A stretch of 64,000 nucleotides of DNA from Acanthochromis polyacanthus. Its lineage: Eukaryota; Chordata; Actinopteri; Pomacentridae. A model generated the notes under the pieces. That model saw only the letters and a list, made by a program, of their open reading frames with translations. It made no database searches and had not been told where the DNA came from. Every line of letters begins with the position of its first letter. The stretch's first letter is position 1. A program made the translations under genes and the position numbers. Location of the stretch: positions 32,401,215-32,465,214 of the forward strand of contig NC_067122.1 of assembly GCF_021347895.1 (NCBI RefSeq), in the 5' to 3' direction. Shown here piece after piece: positions 49,636 to 62,699 of this stretch.

Positions 49636-49700
49636 GAGAGAGAAATAACAGGAGGGAGAGCGACGGACAGAAACAGGAGCTGGAGCAGGATTATAACACA

Positions 49701-51648
49701 AAGACTTCTCTTTTTTATGCAACTTTGAATTTTCATGAAGTGAAGTCGTTAAAATGGCAACATAGATGTGCCTGAGCAATGTTTCACAATAACAGACAAA
49801 TTCAGATCACTTGTTTTGTTTTATTCTTCTTGCATTGTGAAATATTCAGTTGTCCATGTCATGTAGCCTTGTCACTTGATTCACCCTCAAGCCATCTGTC
49901 CACTCAATCCGTTTTGCCCTCATTTAAAGGCGCTGCATCTGAAAATCGCATGGATGGTGGGCGGTCACTAGTGGACCACAACACTGTCACAGGACATCGG
50001 TCGAACAACAGCGGGCTGCTACGTGGTCACGTGACAGCACTTTCAGCTTGATGGTCTGGCAGGCATGTCGGACAAACAAAGCACTTCGGCCGCAAACTTT
50101 TCTTTTATTTCAAAAACACGTCTGCGAAAAGTATTTCTGAAAGCATTTGAGGCCATAAATAAGCTGTACAGCGGCTGAATCTGTCCTCAATGTAGGTCAG
50201 CGATGGCTAGTTTAGATATTTGAGGAAAGTTTCGTCATGCGTGGAATCTCTGCACACCGCATTAAATGTGCATAAAAGTAGAGTCTACTTTCTGCAAATG
50301 AACTCCAGGTAAACACACCGCATGTTGCATGCTGGTCCGGTTGGAGTGCATTTTCAGCTGTGATCCAGTGTGTTTGCCTGGAGTTCATTTGCATAAAGCC
50401 CCATTAAAAGAAGCAATGCCTTCTGCTCCTCTGAGTTCATGCTGCTTCAATGTCTTACATAACCCCGGTAACGTAATTTCAACTATCAAGGTGCTAACCT
50501 TTAAATGTCCAGCTTTACAGTCACAGAGTTGTTCTTCATAGCTACTGTATACTATAATATTTAAGTTAATATTCAATGGAAACCAGCTCATGCTCCACAC
50601 TGAATCTCTCCACAGTTAATGCATTTTCATTTAATTTTTGGACAGAGAAAAAAAATTAAAATACAAAAAAAACTACATGAAAACTTTGCTTTGGAATGGG
50701 GCTTGCAAGCTGCCAACAGTTCAAGTTCTTTACTCGTTAGACACTCTGATTGGCATAATCAGGTTACAACGAACCTGAAAGGAAAAGGCCATCAGCAGGA
50801 ATTAGCATCACTGTGTTGCACTAACGATCAGTAATGTCAACAGGATCTGAATCAGATATGGAGGAGGCAGAGAAAAAGCACATGTGGCTATGAGTCCTTA
50901 GTGTAGGACCCCACCTGATCAACCAGGAATGGCTGCTTGATGAAATCTAACATTAGCAGTGCTTTCTAGGGGGGAGTGGAGGCTGGGGGGGCTGGCATAG
51001 AAAATAGCAGTGGCAGACAGATTTGAGTTGACAAGGCACCTACAAAGCCCTGTCAGGAGCCTGAGATGTGAAGAAAGGCTGTCAAGCTGCAGAGGAAGGC
51101 AGGCATGCTGTGGTCTTTTGAAGGAGCTTGTCATTACAACAAATTGTTTCTTCAGGTTTGATTTCTAATTTAGCCGTCTATTTACAGTGATCATTTGAAT
51201 ATTCACCGCTGATCACTCCACTAAATCGTTCTGTGCATGTCGTTTGTTGGAAGGGGTTTGGTGTATTTTTGGAAGAACCGTAGCTTTGCACCATTTAATT
51301 AGCTGCCTGGGTTGACTTGTAATTATAAGCTGGAATGACAGAGCTGGAGTTGTTAAGTCAGCTTAATTTATAAGTTTGCATATTGATGGAATGTCAAACC
51401 CTTTGACTATCCTGTCATTCAGTCAGTGATGGATTTTCAGGTGCTGCAAGCTGATGTGAGAGCTGTTGGAAGGAGAGAAAAAAGAGAACAACATCACGAT
51501 CTGATCAACAGGAAATAGTCGACACTGTTTGCAATGAAGATGCAGTGGAAAAACGAAAATAGTTAAAAAAAACATTCAGAAAAAAGAAGACAACATAAAT
51601 AAATGGGGCACTGTGCAAACATTACTTAGTGGGAATGAGAAAAAAGAA
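49701..51648. other. Unique sequence, candidate regulatory DNA
   Basis: No gene. 51240-51460 has TTTAATTAGC, TGTAATTATAAGC and TTAATTTATAAG in a mixed-composition background typical of conserved non-coding elements near developmental genes; the assignment is by appearance only. The hairpin at 50294 is listed separately. Confidence 0.3.
50294..50392. other. 25-bp-arm hairpin with ATTTGC octamer-like ends
   Basis: GCAAATGAACTCCAGGTAAA plus CACAC (50294-50318) is the reverse complement of 50368-50392 apart from one position, with a 49-nt loop. The arms begin and end with (A)TTTGCAT-like POU motifs. It could be a microRNA-type hairpin, the scar of a small element or a regulatory pair of sites. 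Confidence 0.6.
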
Positions 51649-52006
51649 ATCCATCCATTCTCTATACACCGCTTTATCCTCACTAGGGTCATGGGGGGTG
51701 CTGGAGTCTATCCCAGCTGACTCGGTGAAGGCAGGGGACACCCTGGACAGGTCACCAGTCTGTCACAGGGCTACATATACAGACACACAATCACACTCAC
51801 ATTCACGCCTACGGACAATTTAGAGTAACCAATTAACCTCAGCATGTTTTTGGACTGTGGGAGGAAGCCGGAGTACCCGGAGAAAACCCACGCATGCACA
51901 GGGAGAACATGCAAACTCCATGCAGAAAGATCCCAGGCCGGGATTTGAACCGGGGATCTTCTTGCTGCAAGGTGAAAGTGCTAACCACTGACCACTGTGC
52001 AGCCCA
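51649..52006 (-). repeat. tRNA-derived SINE, full length, reverse
   Basis: Runs from ATCCATCCATTCTCTATACA to GGTTAGCAC-type head (reversed) with B-box GGTTCAAATCCCGGCC (51941-51956, reversed). Flanked by similar AGAAAAAA(G/A)A, a possible target duplication. The best-preserved copy in the window together with 16101. Confidence 0.9.
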
Positions 52007-53309
52007 GAAAAAAAATAGCTAAAAATAACTTTAAAAAATAGCATGGAAAATAGAAACAAAACAACAAAAACATACACACCCAAAGCAAAACGTAGAATGA
52101 ATGAAGGGGCAAAAGAAATATCAATCAAGATGCTGTTCAGAAACTCTGAACTGGAAGTTGGAAAACAATTTAAATATAACAGACATCATGCAAAGTGGAA
52201 AATGGAGCTGCAGTGTGATAATGAGTGTGATCAGGTGTGTGTGTGTTTATGTGTGTGTTCACATCCGCAGTAATCATGGTTTTGATCAGCATTTGAATCT
52301 GCTCTGGCAGGCTGAGCTTTGCATAAAGGTGTTAATCAAAAAAAGACACACTGTTTTTATATGTAATGAACTGTGGTCGGTTCTGTACAAATGATTCATC
52401 TTGAAATGCAATTTATGCTGTTTGCAGTTTAATAAACATGCTCGTGGATGCATTAACATCTTCTGAATAAAACTGCTGCATTAACCTCAGATGTTTTGTT
52501 TTCTTTCTTTTCTTTCTTTACATTTGTTTTTTTAAGAAGAACAAACTCAAAAGCCACAACCTCCAGACTGCATGGGTGGGTGAAGAGGTGAGGGGCAGCT
52601 CAACACACTTTATTGTTGTTCCATCTCCTGCTTGGTGTTTCTCTTTTCCTTCCTGATGTTTTCCTGGGTATAGTAAATGCAAGACATACAAGATCTCATG
52701 ATCCGATAACATTTTAAGGCGATGGAAACTGCATTAATTACTTACACAAAGGTCAATTTCTGCTCAGCCATCTATGATGCAGCTAAAATTCTAATTGCAG
52801 GAAAATTAATATTTGTATCGATGTTTGTGAAATGTTGATACATGAAGTACTTTCCCACTTGATCTTTGAAATTACAGGCTACATTTGAACAACAATATCT
52901 TGAGACCAATTCGAGATCAAAGCCTGAAAATGTCCCTGTTACATCTGCAATGCCATTAATTTAGAATATTGGACAACCAGATCAAATAGTTTCTGGTCAA
53001 GAGTGAGCTGAAAAAAAATGAAAGTCCCACCTATGAGTACACATTAACAAAAAAAACACAATCCGTAAAATAAAACAAACGCTAATGCAGTCATCAAAAA
53101 ATCTACCAAATGTGGAAAATAAGTATAAGAATGAGGGTTAAAGTCAGAAACTCCAAATCAAGAAGTTAGAGAATAAAAGAATGAGAGAGACGACATCACA
53201 GCAAAGAACCAGGCAGCTAAAAGTAAAATAAAACAAGAGAGAATGTCTAAAATAAACAGGGCACCATGCAAAATTAGAACACTAAAATTAAGTAAAGCTT
53301 AAAGTAAAC
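52007..53309. other. No gene recognised
   Basis: AT-rich non-coding sequence with a short TTTC run (52500-52520). Confidence 0.3.
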
Positions 53310-53860
53310 CTCACGTAAAAGCAAGTCTGTAAAAATGGGTTTTCAGAAGTGATTTACAAGAAGTTACTGACTCTGGAAACCTTATCCTCTCAGACAGGTT
53401 GATGGAGAAGGCTCGGTCACCTTTAGAACTTCGACTTTTGACAAACCAGGAAGGATTCTCATGAGGATCCACGGCTGCGAGCAGGGTCATACGAGGTCAA
53501 CAATTTCTTTGTTATATTCATTTAACCTTTGTTTTACCGGGTAAGTTAGTTGAGAATCGGTTCTCATTTTCAATAATGACCTGGTCAAGAGGCGGCATAC
53601 AGCACGATGAACAACAAAAACTGCAAAGCACACAGTGTTACAAATCAAATTACCGGTACACAAAGGCTATAAATGTAACTTGAGACGAGATCCTGGGTGA
53701 ATGTAAAAGTGATCAGTAAAATCTTAAAATCAATTCTAGAACAAACAGAGAGCCAGTGGATGGAAGCCAGGATAGGTGTGATGGAAAAAGGATCAACTCC
53801 ATGTGTCTTTTCAGAATCTGAGAGATAGCTGGCATTCCTATCAAAAGACTGTTAAAGACA
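53310..53860 (+). repeat. Mosaic of dispersed fish repeats
   Basis: 53310-53510 (GGTTTTCAGAAGTGATTTAC; TGGAGAAGGCTCGGTCACC) and 53690-53860 (AAAATCTTAAAATCAATTCT; GAGAGCCAGTGGATGGAAGC) belong to the family at 26905. Between them 53510-53660 is another common repeat (CCTTTGTTTTACCGGGTAAG; AATGACCTGGTCAAGAGGC). Confidence 0.55.
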
Positions 53861-53889
53861 CAAAAGCTATAGACTTTTCTGACATCACT

Positions 53890-54380
53890 GTTTCCAACAG
53901 TAACAACCCACGCATTCTGTTTGACACTATTAAAACAGTTCTTAGAACCTCACTGTCTTGAACCTGTCAGCCTGCATCTTTTAGAACAAGTTTTGGTCAA
54001 ATGAGAATGACAGGCTCCCCCATTGATGTGATCCCTCCTCGTCTTTTTAGAGAGGTCTTCCTGACATTAGCACATTGTTATTGGCAGCTTGGCAGTGGTG
54101 TTGTCCCTGTATGTTTTCAATATGCAGTGATACAGCCTCTGTTAAAGAAATCAAACTTTAAACGACAGGAGCTCTCCAGTTATCGGCCAATTTCCAAACC
54201 TCCTTTGGTGTCCAAAATTTTAGAAAAAAACTGTGTACCTTCAGCTGAGGTCATTTTTGAATGAAAATGGAATTTCATTTATCAATGGAATTTTATACTG
54301 GCACGATTTGAATTCTTTCACTTACAGCACTTTGGTCAACAGTGTTGTTTTTGAAGTGTTTTATAAATAAAGTTGGTATG
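53890..54380 (+). pseudogene. LINE fragment with reverse transcriptase N-terminal part and 3' end
   Basis: Encodes SGVVPVCFQYAVIQPLLKKS and YRPISKPPLVSKILEKN, the conserved start of the reverse transcriptase domain (fingers; Y/F-R-P-I-S) of fish LINEs, then jumps to a 3' UTR with TACAGCACTTTGGTC and GTTTTATAAATAAAGTTGG. The catalytic palm has been deleted. Confidence 0.75.
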
Positions 54381-54384
54381 GTAG

Positions 54385-54466
54385 CACCCCCTGCGACCTT
54401 AGTGAGGATAAAGTGGTGTATAGAGAATGGATGGATGGATGAATGGATGGATGGATGGATGGTGAT
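54385..54466 (+). repeat. SINE tail with GGAT tandem repeats
   Basis: CCTTAGTGAGGATAAAGTGG, TGTATAGAGAATGGATGGAT and an extended imperfect (GGAT)n. Only the last 80 bp of the SINE. Confidence 0.8.
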
Positions 54467-55223
54467 GTGATGTCGTCTGTTAACCGGCTAACACCTTATG
54501 CCTTGCATTATTAATGATATGTGGTGTTTGAGACTCTTGTGACCAGAAGACAGACAAATTACTCAACAACAACTTGTTAAACAAAATTATTCGTTATCAA
54601 ATTTCTTGTGGTTCAAATATGCCTGCACTCCCGTTGTGTGGCTCGTGTTCTCGTCCAGCGGGGCACACAAACCCGTGCAAACCCGTACAGGAGCCCTCCT
54701 GCGGTGTGAGCAGTGTTTGTGGGCCCATCACAGAGTCTGAACGGTGTAATTAACAGCATCCCCCGGGTCCCTGCCTCGCTGCCTAAAACAGTCCTCTCTA
54801 ATGAACTACAGCTACAGTGAAGTACAGGTTGCACAAAGTGGAGACCTGCCAGACTGTTTAACCCTGCCAAACACTTCCACCACCTCCTGTGAACATAAAC
54901 ACAGTGCCTCCCCTGAAGGCATCAAACCAAGAGGCCAGTTTGTTTTGGCCTCTGACAGGTTTGTATGTTTATCCACTTGCTTTTTTCCTCCTCCTAGCAA
55001 CGTTTGACTATGCATCTCAGGGCAGCATCACACTACTTCAAGGGTGTCTATCCCCCTGCAAACGCACACATCTGCCTGAAATCTGTGTGTCTGCCTCTCT
55101 AGTCAGAGATAGGCGAGATGTAATTGAGCAGGCATTAGCTGATGCCCAGCAGAGACAGGCCCACAGCAAGTGAGCTGATTTAGCTTGAAAGAGATGGTCC
55201 TCTGCAGAAGGATGGGAGAAAAA

Positions 55224-55266
<43 letters not shown>

Positions 55267-58200
55267 CAGCAAACTCCCCATCGAGCTGAAAACATACTAC
55301 CACCCACTCTCTAGAGGCTGCGGTTATATTTACCTCGGGCAGAGTTGAGGCTGAAGAGAAAACTGGAAAACTAAGGCGAGGGGGAGCTGGAGAAGTTTCT
55401 GGCCGCTAAAATCGAGTGGCCAGTGCTGGAGACAGAACCTCCCTGGTGACCAGACTAGCTGGGTGGAAACGCATCACTGCCTTTCCCTATTACATCCACA
55501 ACGCTACAGGCAATTTTCTCTCCCCTGTCTGGCCCTGAGATCCTCTCCCTCCTCTCATTCCTACCACCCACAATAGATAGAGCCTATGAAGGCGGCCTTC
55601 AAACCACCATCCTTAATGTGCCTAATGCCTCAGTACGTCCTCTTCTTTTCTGGAGAGCTGGTCTGTGTCCACGCTCTTTTTAAACTATATCCTTATGTGT
55701 AGTCACATATCGAAAGAAATCTACGACAGTACAGCAGTGGCAGCGTTGTAGGGTTCGGGGGGGGGGGCAACCACACCAAATGCACTGGAGTTTGTTTGGA
55801 GCAGGAACGGCAGCATAGGAATCCTGTACTCTGCCTTAAGTTGCTCAGTGTAGGCAGTTTATTGTGTAAATTCGTTTGCAGTTTTCCCTCTACAAGGTGC
55901 CGGGTCACTGCTGTGGCAGCTCTTAGTCTCATTCTGCTGCACATCTCCACTGTGTTGGACTGCAGCTGCTGATGGTAGTTCTCCTTCCTCGCCAACCAGA
56001 AGATGCTGAAAGTATGGAACTGTTTCAGTTAGCACTGCACTAAGCTCACCAAGGCTGAACCAAGGATCAGATAGTAGTTTACTGTCCGCATCTTACTGCA
56101 GAGTCTGCTAACCTGCAAAACAGTCGATACTTCGTTGTTGTTCAGTACTGTTGGTCGCTGTATTAAAAGGTCTGTCGAGAAGATCAAAAGGATTTACAAC
56201 CCATTTTTTTAGGATCTCATATGATCATTTGAGCTTCCCAGCCTAAGTCATGTCTGAGGGCAAAATAAGGCCCGTGGCTTTTTCATCTGATGCAAGGTTT
56301 TGATCTGAAAACCCATGTGACCGTGCATCTGTTGCTCTGTTTTCAGAGCAGATCCCCATGTCCACCCTCAGTATTTACATAGCTGTCATCACTCGTGCAT
56401 GAGCAGCTCAGTAATATGCCTGTACCCGACACCCTTAATATGCTGCACTTGTTTGGAAGAGATGCTGAATGTGTGACACCTTGACAGCAGCAGGCACTGG
56501 CCTCTTCACACCTGTTTGTGAAATAAGCTGAGCTGACGTGTTCAGACCAGCGCAGCCAAATGTGTGCAGCTGCTGCCCTGTACACACACATGTACACAAC
56601 TGATCACACGTTCAGTCACATTTTTGTTTTGTTTCCTTGATGTAATCTTTGCACCTGAAAGGCATGGCATCTGTGACGTCCGTCTGGCCAGCATCTTCAT
56701 CCCTACCAAACCCTCCTGCTCTTGCATGTAGGCAGAAGCATCCAGGACTTACGTGCATTACACAGCTCATCAGCAGCATGCCTCTCCTGGGTCCTGTAAG
56801 TGTCTTCAGCATAATTCCAAACTAGCTTAGTGCACCTGGCAGTGATCAGCGTGTATTTGTAGTAGTATGTGGACTATTTATGCCAGCACAAACTGTTTCA
56901 CAAAACATAATATCCTCTCATACACTTACAGGCCTCGCATTTCTAGCAGTGGAGGAGCGGCAAACTGCTTTTCAATTCCTCTTGCCGATTTTTCTTTGCA
57001 CTTGTTTTCAGTGAATAATTCTATTATTCATCACGTTGTCCTATGAAAAGCTACACTTTGATCATTTGTAGCTAAATAAATTATTTAATTTTAAATCTAG
57101 CAAATGGAAGATCTAACATCAAAGAAGTGGAAGGAAGAACATGTTTTCAGCTTATTGCGCACTTTACTTGATGGTGATTTTTCTTTTTAACTAAAAGGTC
57201 ATTTGGAGCAGTGGTCTCTTGTAAATGGCACAAGCTTCACAACTTCTCCTCTGATGACATTTACAACAATCTACCTTTCATTTAATTTAATTTCAGTAAT
57301 TGGACCTAGAGTTTGGATTGCTTTGTCTAATTGAGATTTTATTTTTTCCTCATCTAGAAAGTAACAGTGTCTGCAGTACGTAGGCGGATATATAGGGAGG
57401 AAAATGACAAAACTCTGGTGCAGATGTTGCCAGTCTCAAAATACAGAATCACACATAGAAACACATTCTTGATACATTTTGAACAACTTTTTTTTTTTTT
57501 CCTGCCAGACAGTCTGGGTGTGTTGTTTATTAATAGGAGTATAATCTGTGCATGGTGGGCAAGAGGTGCATAGATTACAGCATATGGACCTCACAAAGTG
57601 CCTCCGTTCTCCTGATCCTTCATATTTAATTACAACTGATTTTAAGTTAACAGAGAAAATTGAGACATCTAAGCATGTCTTGCAAAATGAAGACACAATC
57701 AGACAACATGGGTTCTGCACCTACAATGGTCTGTTGATGTCTATGCGAACCACTGTTGCATCTGTGGAGCTTGAAATCCAAAGAAAAAGGGATGTAAGAC
57801 GAATACTGGCCTTAGAGTTTTCTTCTTAGGGCACTAAAACCGGTGCAGTTCAGTTAGCCATTTATGAAGTAAAACGTCCAAATGACCAAAGTATGATTAA
57901 AGAAAGAAAGAAAGAAAGTAATGCAATATATAAAACTGCATTTTGCAAGTACGCAAGGCTTGGTGAGGACAATGCAGAAATATTTAATATATTATTGAGG
58001 TGTTTGTATGTATTTAAGTAAAATAAATCCAAGACTTATTTATCCATTGTTAAATTAGTTTCATTAATTACCAAATCAACCAATAGTTTTCATCCTTAAA
58101 TCATTTTGTATTCTCCATCCCTGGTGGGATCATGCTTGTTCTAAGCAGTTGCATAGTTTGGTTCTTCCCATTAGATTTTGCAACATTTCCTCACCTGCCG

Positions 58201-58436
58201 GTCCCTGATTGAACTGGAAATCATCCCAATCCTCCATTATGAAATATCTTCCACTAATGCTGTTCAGAGGAGTGAGGAATGACAAAGCTGCTTGAAGTCT
58301 GGTATTGAAGGACAATGAATTACGACTACAGCTGCTGTGATACAGCACTGCATTTTATATCGTCGGAAATAATAGATTTACTCTGGCAATAAACCCATAC
58401 TAATTTCTAGAAGAAAAAAACAAGCTAATGAAACTT
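54467..58436. other. Long mostly unique stretch without recognised gene
   Basis: I see no exon I can support in about 4 kb. A (CA)n microsatellite lies at 55225-55264, a G-run at 55758-55767, and AAAG repeats at 57899-57919. 55280-55620 and 54620-55180 have a balanced, unique-looking composition. Open frames here lack motifs. Confidence 0.3.
55225..55264. repeat. (CA)n microsatellite
   Basis: 20 uninterrupted CA units. Confidence 0.97.
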
Positions 58437-59164
58437 GCCTGGACAAAAATGATGGTGGAAGGTGGAACTCTGAGAAAAGATTGACAATAATTTTACCATA
58501 GGGACATGCCAAACTAAGATGTGCCCTGCAATGAGCATCGCTGGTGTCTTCAAACTTGTTGTCAGTCAGTCTGCCTATTTGGGTTAGGTTTAGGGTGAAG
58601 AGTAGCTACTGAGCTGTTTGGTATCCTGGTGTTAAAGGTAAAAACTGTAAGACCATCTCCAAGCAGCTTGATGTTCCTGTGACTGCAGTTACAGATATTA
58701 TTCGGACGTTTAAGGTCCACAAGACTGCAGCCAAGCTCACTGTACATGGGCACAAGAGGAAAATGATGTCAAACAGATGAAAAAACATGAAATTTATATG
58801 TCCTGACTCATTGTGTTTTGAGTCATACTTTTATTCTGAAGGATGTGTGCACCGATACGCAGAAGTGAATTCTGTGAGTGCCGGGAAATTGCTACTTGTT
58901 GTTTGGCTACCCATGTTGATGAAGTTCCTAATGAAGATGTGGTGGTTTTACCTGTTCCATGAAGAAGCTGGAATTAAGTCCTTTACAATTAGTTATTGAT
59001 GATCAAACGTCACGGCATTATCGAATGTGGCCATTTAAAGTCAATGCACACACAAACAACAGGCGTGTGTTCTGCATGTGTACGTGATGTGCAGATACTG
59101 AATCACATGACCTAAATATTTAGCAGAATTGATGGGACTCTGAAACACCCCCACAATTTAATCA

Positions 59165-59690
59165 ATTATTCCTTGTATCATTTCTGATGGATAAATCCCA
59201 GTGGACTTGTAGGATCAGAATCATGTGATCATGAGCAGGTAGCTGACACAGTCTTCACTTGTTGTCATGGTTACAGTGACTCCGTGCCAGTCGCTACATC
59301 TCGCAATGGGAAATCCTTAACAAATCCAGACTATAAGCCACATCACTGCCAAAATTTAATGAGGTGGTCCTTGTGTAATTTCAAGGATTCAAGGATATTT
59401 ATTGTCATTGCATTTCTGCAACGAAACTTTGTTGGCACTTCCAAAAAAACAACAATGGCATAATGTAGCAAACAATGCACAGCTGTAAAAACAAGTGTTA
59501 AATATGTATACAGGTAAATAGAAACAAGTATTTAGAAAAAGACCTTCTCTAAAAATTCTATCCAAATCCATTAGTCTGTTTTTGAGTGATGCTGCACACT
59601 GACAGATAGGCAGACGGATTCACAGGCAAACACACACCGATCGTCACACAACTCCACCTCTTTTCTTGGTGGAGTAGAAATGCTAGATTA
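59165..59690. mobile_element. CCTCCGCCAAGG-family copy inside the Tc1-like element
   Basis: Shares TCATTTCTGATGGATAAATC, CTTGTTGTCATGGTTACAGT, CACATCACTGCCAAAAT and GTTTTTGAGTGATGCTGC with the copies at 33465, 43386 and 44550. It is itself interrupted at about 59380-59545 by a LINE 3' end. Confidence 0.7.
59380..59545 (-). repeat. LINE 3' end, reverse, nested
   Basis: TTCAAGGATTCAAGGATATT followed by TATTGTCATTGCATTTCTGC is the reversed 3' end of a fish LINE with its usual TTCAAGGA repeats. Confidence 0.6.
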
Positions 59691-60232
59691 GAATTTCCCA
59701 AAATGCATATTGATAAAGCACAACACTTGTGGGAGAATGTCTTTTGGACAGATGAGACAAAACTGGAGCTTTTTGGCACGTCACATCAGCTCTATGCTCA
59801 CAGACACAAAAATGAAGCACACAAAGAACACTGTAGCTACTGTAAAACATGGAGGAGGCTCAGTCACAGGTGGTTCACGTCCTAAAACACACAGCTAAAA
59901 ACACCCAAGAAGGGCTAAGAACAAAACACTGGACTATTCTGAAAAAAACTTCTAAGAACTCTGATCTAAATCCTGTTGAACATCTGTGGAGGGAGCTAAA
60001 ACATGCAGTCTGAAGAAGGCACCCTTCAAACCTGAGACAGTTTTATCAGTTTTTTTTTTAAATGATTCTGTTGAACAACAATTCAAAACAATGTCTCATT
60101 TTCATTCGGTAATTTTCAGTATTTTTTAAATTTATGATTACTTTGTCAGTTCCAGGTTATGTCAGTGACCATTGTGAGTTGTTCTTTCTTTAACAGAAGG
60201 GTACCAATAATTTTATACATGGGTCTATGCAC

Positions 60233-62699
60233 ACACATTATAATTATTGCTAAGCATTGCTACGACCCAATAAATCTACACATTAGATGTTTAGAATGTT
60301 AGAAAATATTACAGGGCAACAGAAAAAGAAACAGTTCAAACAGCTGTTTTATTTTCTGTTCAGTCTGTAAGTCAGTACATTTGCAACTATAACAGCTTTT
60401 CAGTGTTGCTTTTTCTTTCTCTCCTTTTTAAAAAAAAAATCATGAAGCTAAAAGCTGTTTTTAAAAATCAGACATCATGATCAGCCTATCAACAAAATCT
60501 CAGTTATTGGGGGAGGAGAGTTCAGAATGGCATCAGCGGTGAGTGTTTTATCACATATGAAGGTGGATAAACTTTGCACTTCTTCTGTGGAGCAGAACAG
60601 ATCATCAGTGCCATCAATGGGTTATTTTTGGCACATGAAATGAATAGTAAATGAAAGAGTGTGTGAGTCACAAACACAGAGCTGATCATAAATAATAATC
60701 TCAGCCATCATCGTGAAACTGTTTGAGGTCATGGTGGAATTTGCACTACATGTAATGGATGTGTAATGTCAGCTGATGCTCTGAACGGCTCTGCCACTGC
60801 AACAGTATCTTGTGCACCATAATGGCGGACAAGAAAAAAATATTTCTGCAATACAAATGCTGTGGGAAACACTGGTTTTCTCACTGAATTGAGTAGGGAC
60901 AATAATTCAGCTGCTTCCTACCACAGCTGGCTGCGAATGTCACAGTGAGATCCTCAGAGTGTCAGGCTATCTGTGATCTGTGTGTGAGATGACATGTTGG
61001 TCTACTTTGTGCCAGCAAAGCAGCGGGGCGGATTTCTGAGCTGAGCATTATGTTGCCAAGATGCTTCTGGATCTGGACAGTGCCTTTGTTGGGTGTGACA
61101 AATAAAACAGCATTTGCAGAATTCACAGTGACAAAATGTATTATTGCAATCGCTTAGACCCCTCCACGCCAGCTGCAAACCACTGGCTCATCCACAGAAT
61201 GAGGACGGATGAATTCCTCTGACTTCCAAATGCCTTAGAAAACAATGCCATTGTTCTGCTATTGTTCAAATAAGCCAATAATGCCCGTCACACTGGCAGC
61301 TGCTGGTTTTCATAGTCGTAAAGATAATGTTCAGTAGCACTTTTTTGGGGGGGGGATAGGATAAGAAATGGTGGGGGTGATATTCACTGTGGTGAGTGAC
61401 AGTGTAGTTAAACCAACAACAAGCTTTGAGGCTTGCGTGACTTATTTTCTCAGATCTGAGTCAAACATCCAAAGAGAAAGGCAGGTAGGCTGAAGGCAAA
61501 ATGACAAATACTGTAGAGAAGGAGAGCTGGTAGGAGCAGAAGAAGAACAGAGAGTGAGAACGAGCCGAGAACAGATAACACAGATTTGGTAAAGATTTGT
61601 CTTGAAGTAAGGAGAAAAGGGCTGCTGCCTTCCCCACAGTGTCGGTCTACAGAGGATTGGTGCAAAGACCTGAACTGTACGAGTGTCTGATGAGATGAAA
61701 GCCTCTTGACGGAGGGGGCTGGAGGTCGGTCTCAGTAGTAGGCTTCTCATTGTTAAAGTTCAAACTTGCAGGAGCCAGTCAAACTGTATGTCCACTCTTT
61801 CCTCTCCCAGGCCCTGCCCTCCTCATCTATCATGACCGACTTCCCACGCTCACAGTCATGATTCATTTCCTAGTCTGTAGGAAAGAACATGAAGCAGGCA
61901 GCTTCAATACCACAAAAAAGCCAGGGAAAAGAAGACAGAAAAATGAGAGGATAGCTGGGAGACAAGAGGCATGTTTGATCCAGAGACAAAAGGGAGGAGT
62001 AACATGACTTTACTCAGGTCAGTCTGTCAATTAGCCTGGTTCTCACCGTCAGTAAGAAAAGGTGTTAAAGGTGGAGAAAGACAGAAGGAAGGGTGATGAA
62101 GAGGGTAGGAGGGCAGGAAAGATAAGAAACAAAGGTGGAGAGCGGCTGAGGATGGATAGCCGCTGTTGATTTGTTCCTGACGAGAGGCGGATGGAGAATG
62201 GAGAGCAGGAAGCTGACTCGTCTCCTTAAGAGTCTTGCAGGCGGCTGGAGGAGTGTTTGTTCTTCCTCCACTGTCTGAACTTTCGTCTTGTTCACAGCGA
62301 GAATGCCCTGTTATCATTCTCGATGCATCCTGTAAACACAGTAGCAGGAAAGGTGTGCTGTTATTTATCACAGTGCTCTCCTGACGGAAACGGCAGAGAC
62401 AGCCAGATGCAGGACTGAGAACAGATTCAAAAAAAGAAATATAGAGAGGTGGTAAAACAAATTGAGGTTAATCCGCACAGCTCATGGGGGAGACAACATG
62501 AAGCAGCCAAATGCAGTATCTGTGGCATTCATACGCAGTGTGGATTTACATAATGTGACAGTGCATTAAGAACCATCCTGGACACAGAGCGTTCCTTTAA
62601 TCCCGGTCGACACAAAACCTACTTGCCCTGTTGAGCCTACCTGATCCTGCAGCTCAATCCATCCCTGAGTTCTCCCTGTTTTACACTGACAGCTGAATT
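60233..62699. other. No gene recognised
   Basis: Non-coding. - strand frames at 61442-61750 and 62027-62371 are leucine/serine-rich shadows of purine-rich + strand sequence. Confidence 0.3.

Larger units (their letters stand above)
47925..49700 (-). mobile_element. LTR-like block 3 (- strand), carrying two inserted elements
   Basis: Starts AACCCAGGTGCAGACACAAA (reverse of the 3' end seen at 12590), passes TTATTAATTAAACATGAGCC, resumes after insertions at 48498, and holds a - strand TATAAAGCCCAGC (48766-48778) that would be its TATA box. It continues after the MITE with AGAGAAATAACAGGAGGGAG to about 49700. No internal retrotransposon genes adjoin. Confidence 0.5.
58437..60232 (+). mobile_element. 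Tc1-like transposon remnant, interrupted
   Basis: 5' part: GAGCATCGCTGGTGTCTTC, then from 58646 CKTISKQLDVPVTAVTDIIR and HKTAAKLTVHGHKRK, the N-terminal helix-turn-helix of a Tc1-type transposase. 3' part from 59715: NVFWTDETKLELFG (the catalytic D segment), a KHGGGS-like piece, then after a deletion DLNPVEHLWRELK (last catalytic E) near 59968-60006. Right end GGGTACCAATAATTTTATAC (60200). The two halves are separated by unassigned sequence and the repeat at 59165-59690. Confidence 0.75.

Noticed and set aside
58130..58348. - strand frame with MEDWDDFQFNQGPAG segment
   Set aside because: Looks protein-like for about 20 residues, but I recognise no family and see no splice support.
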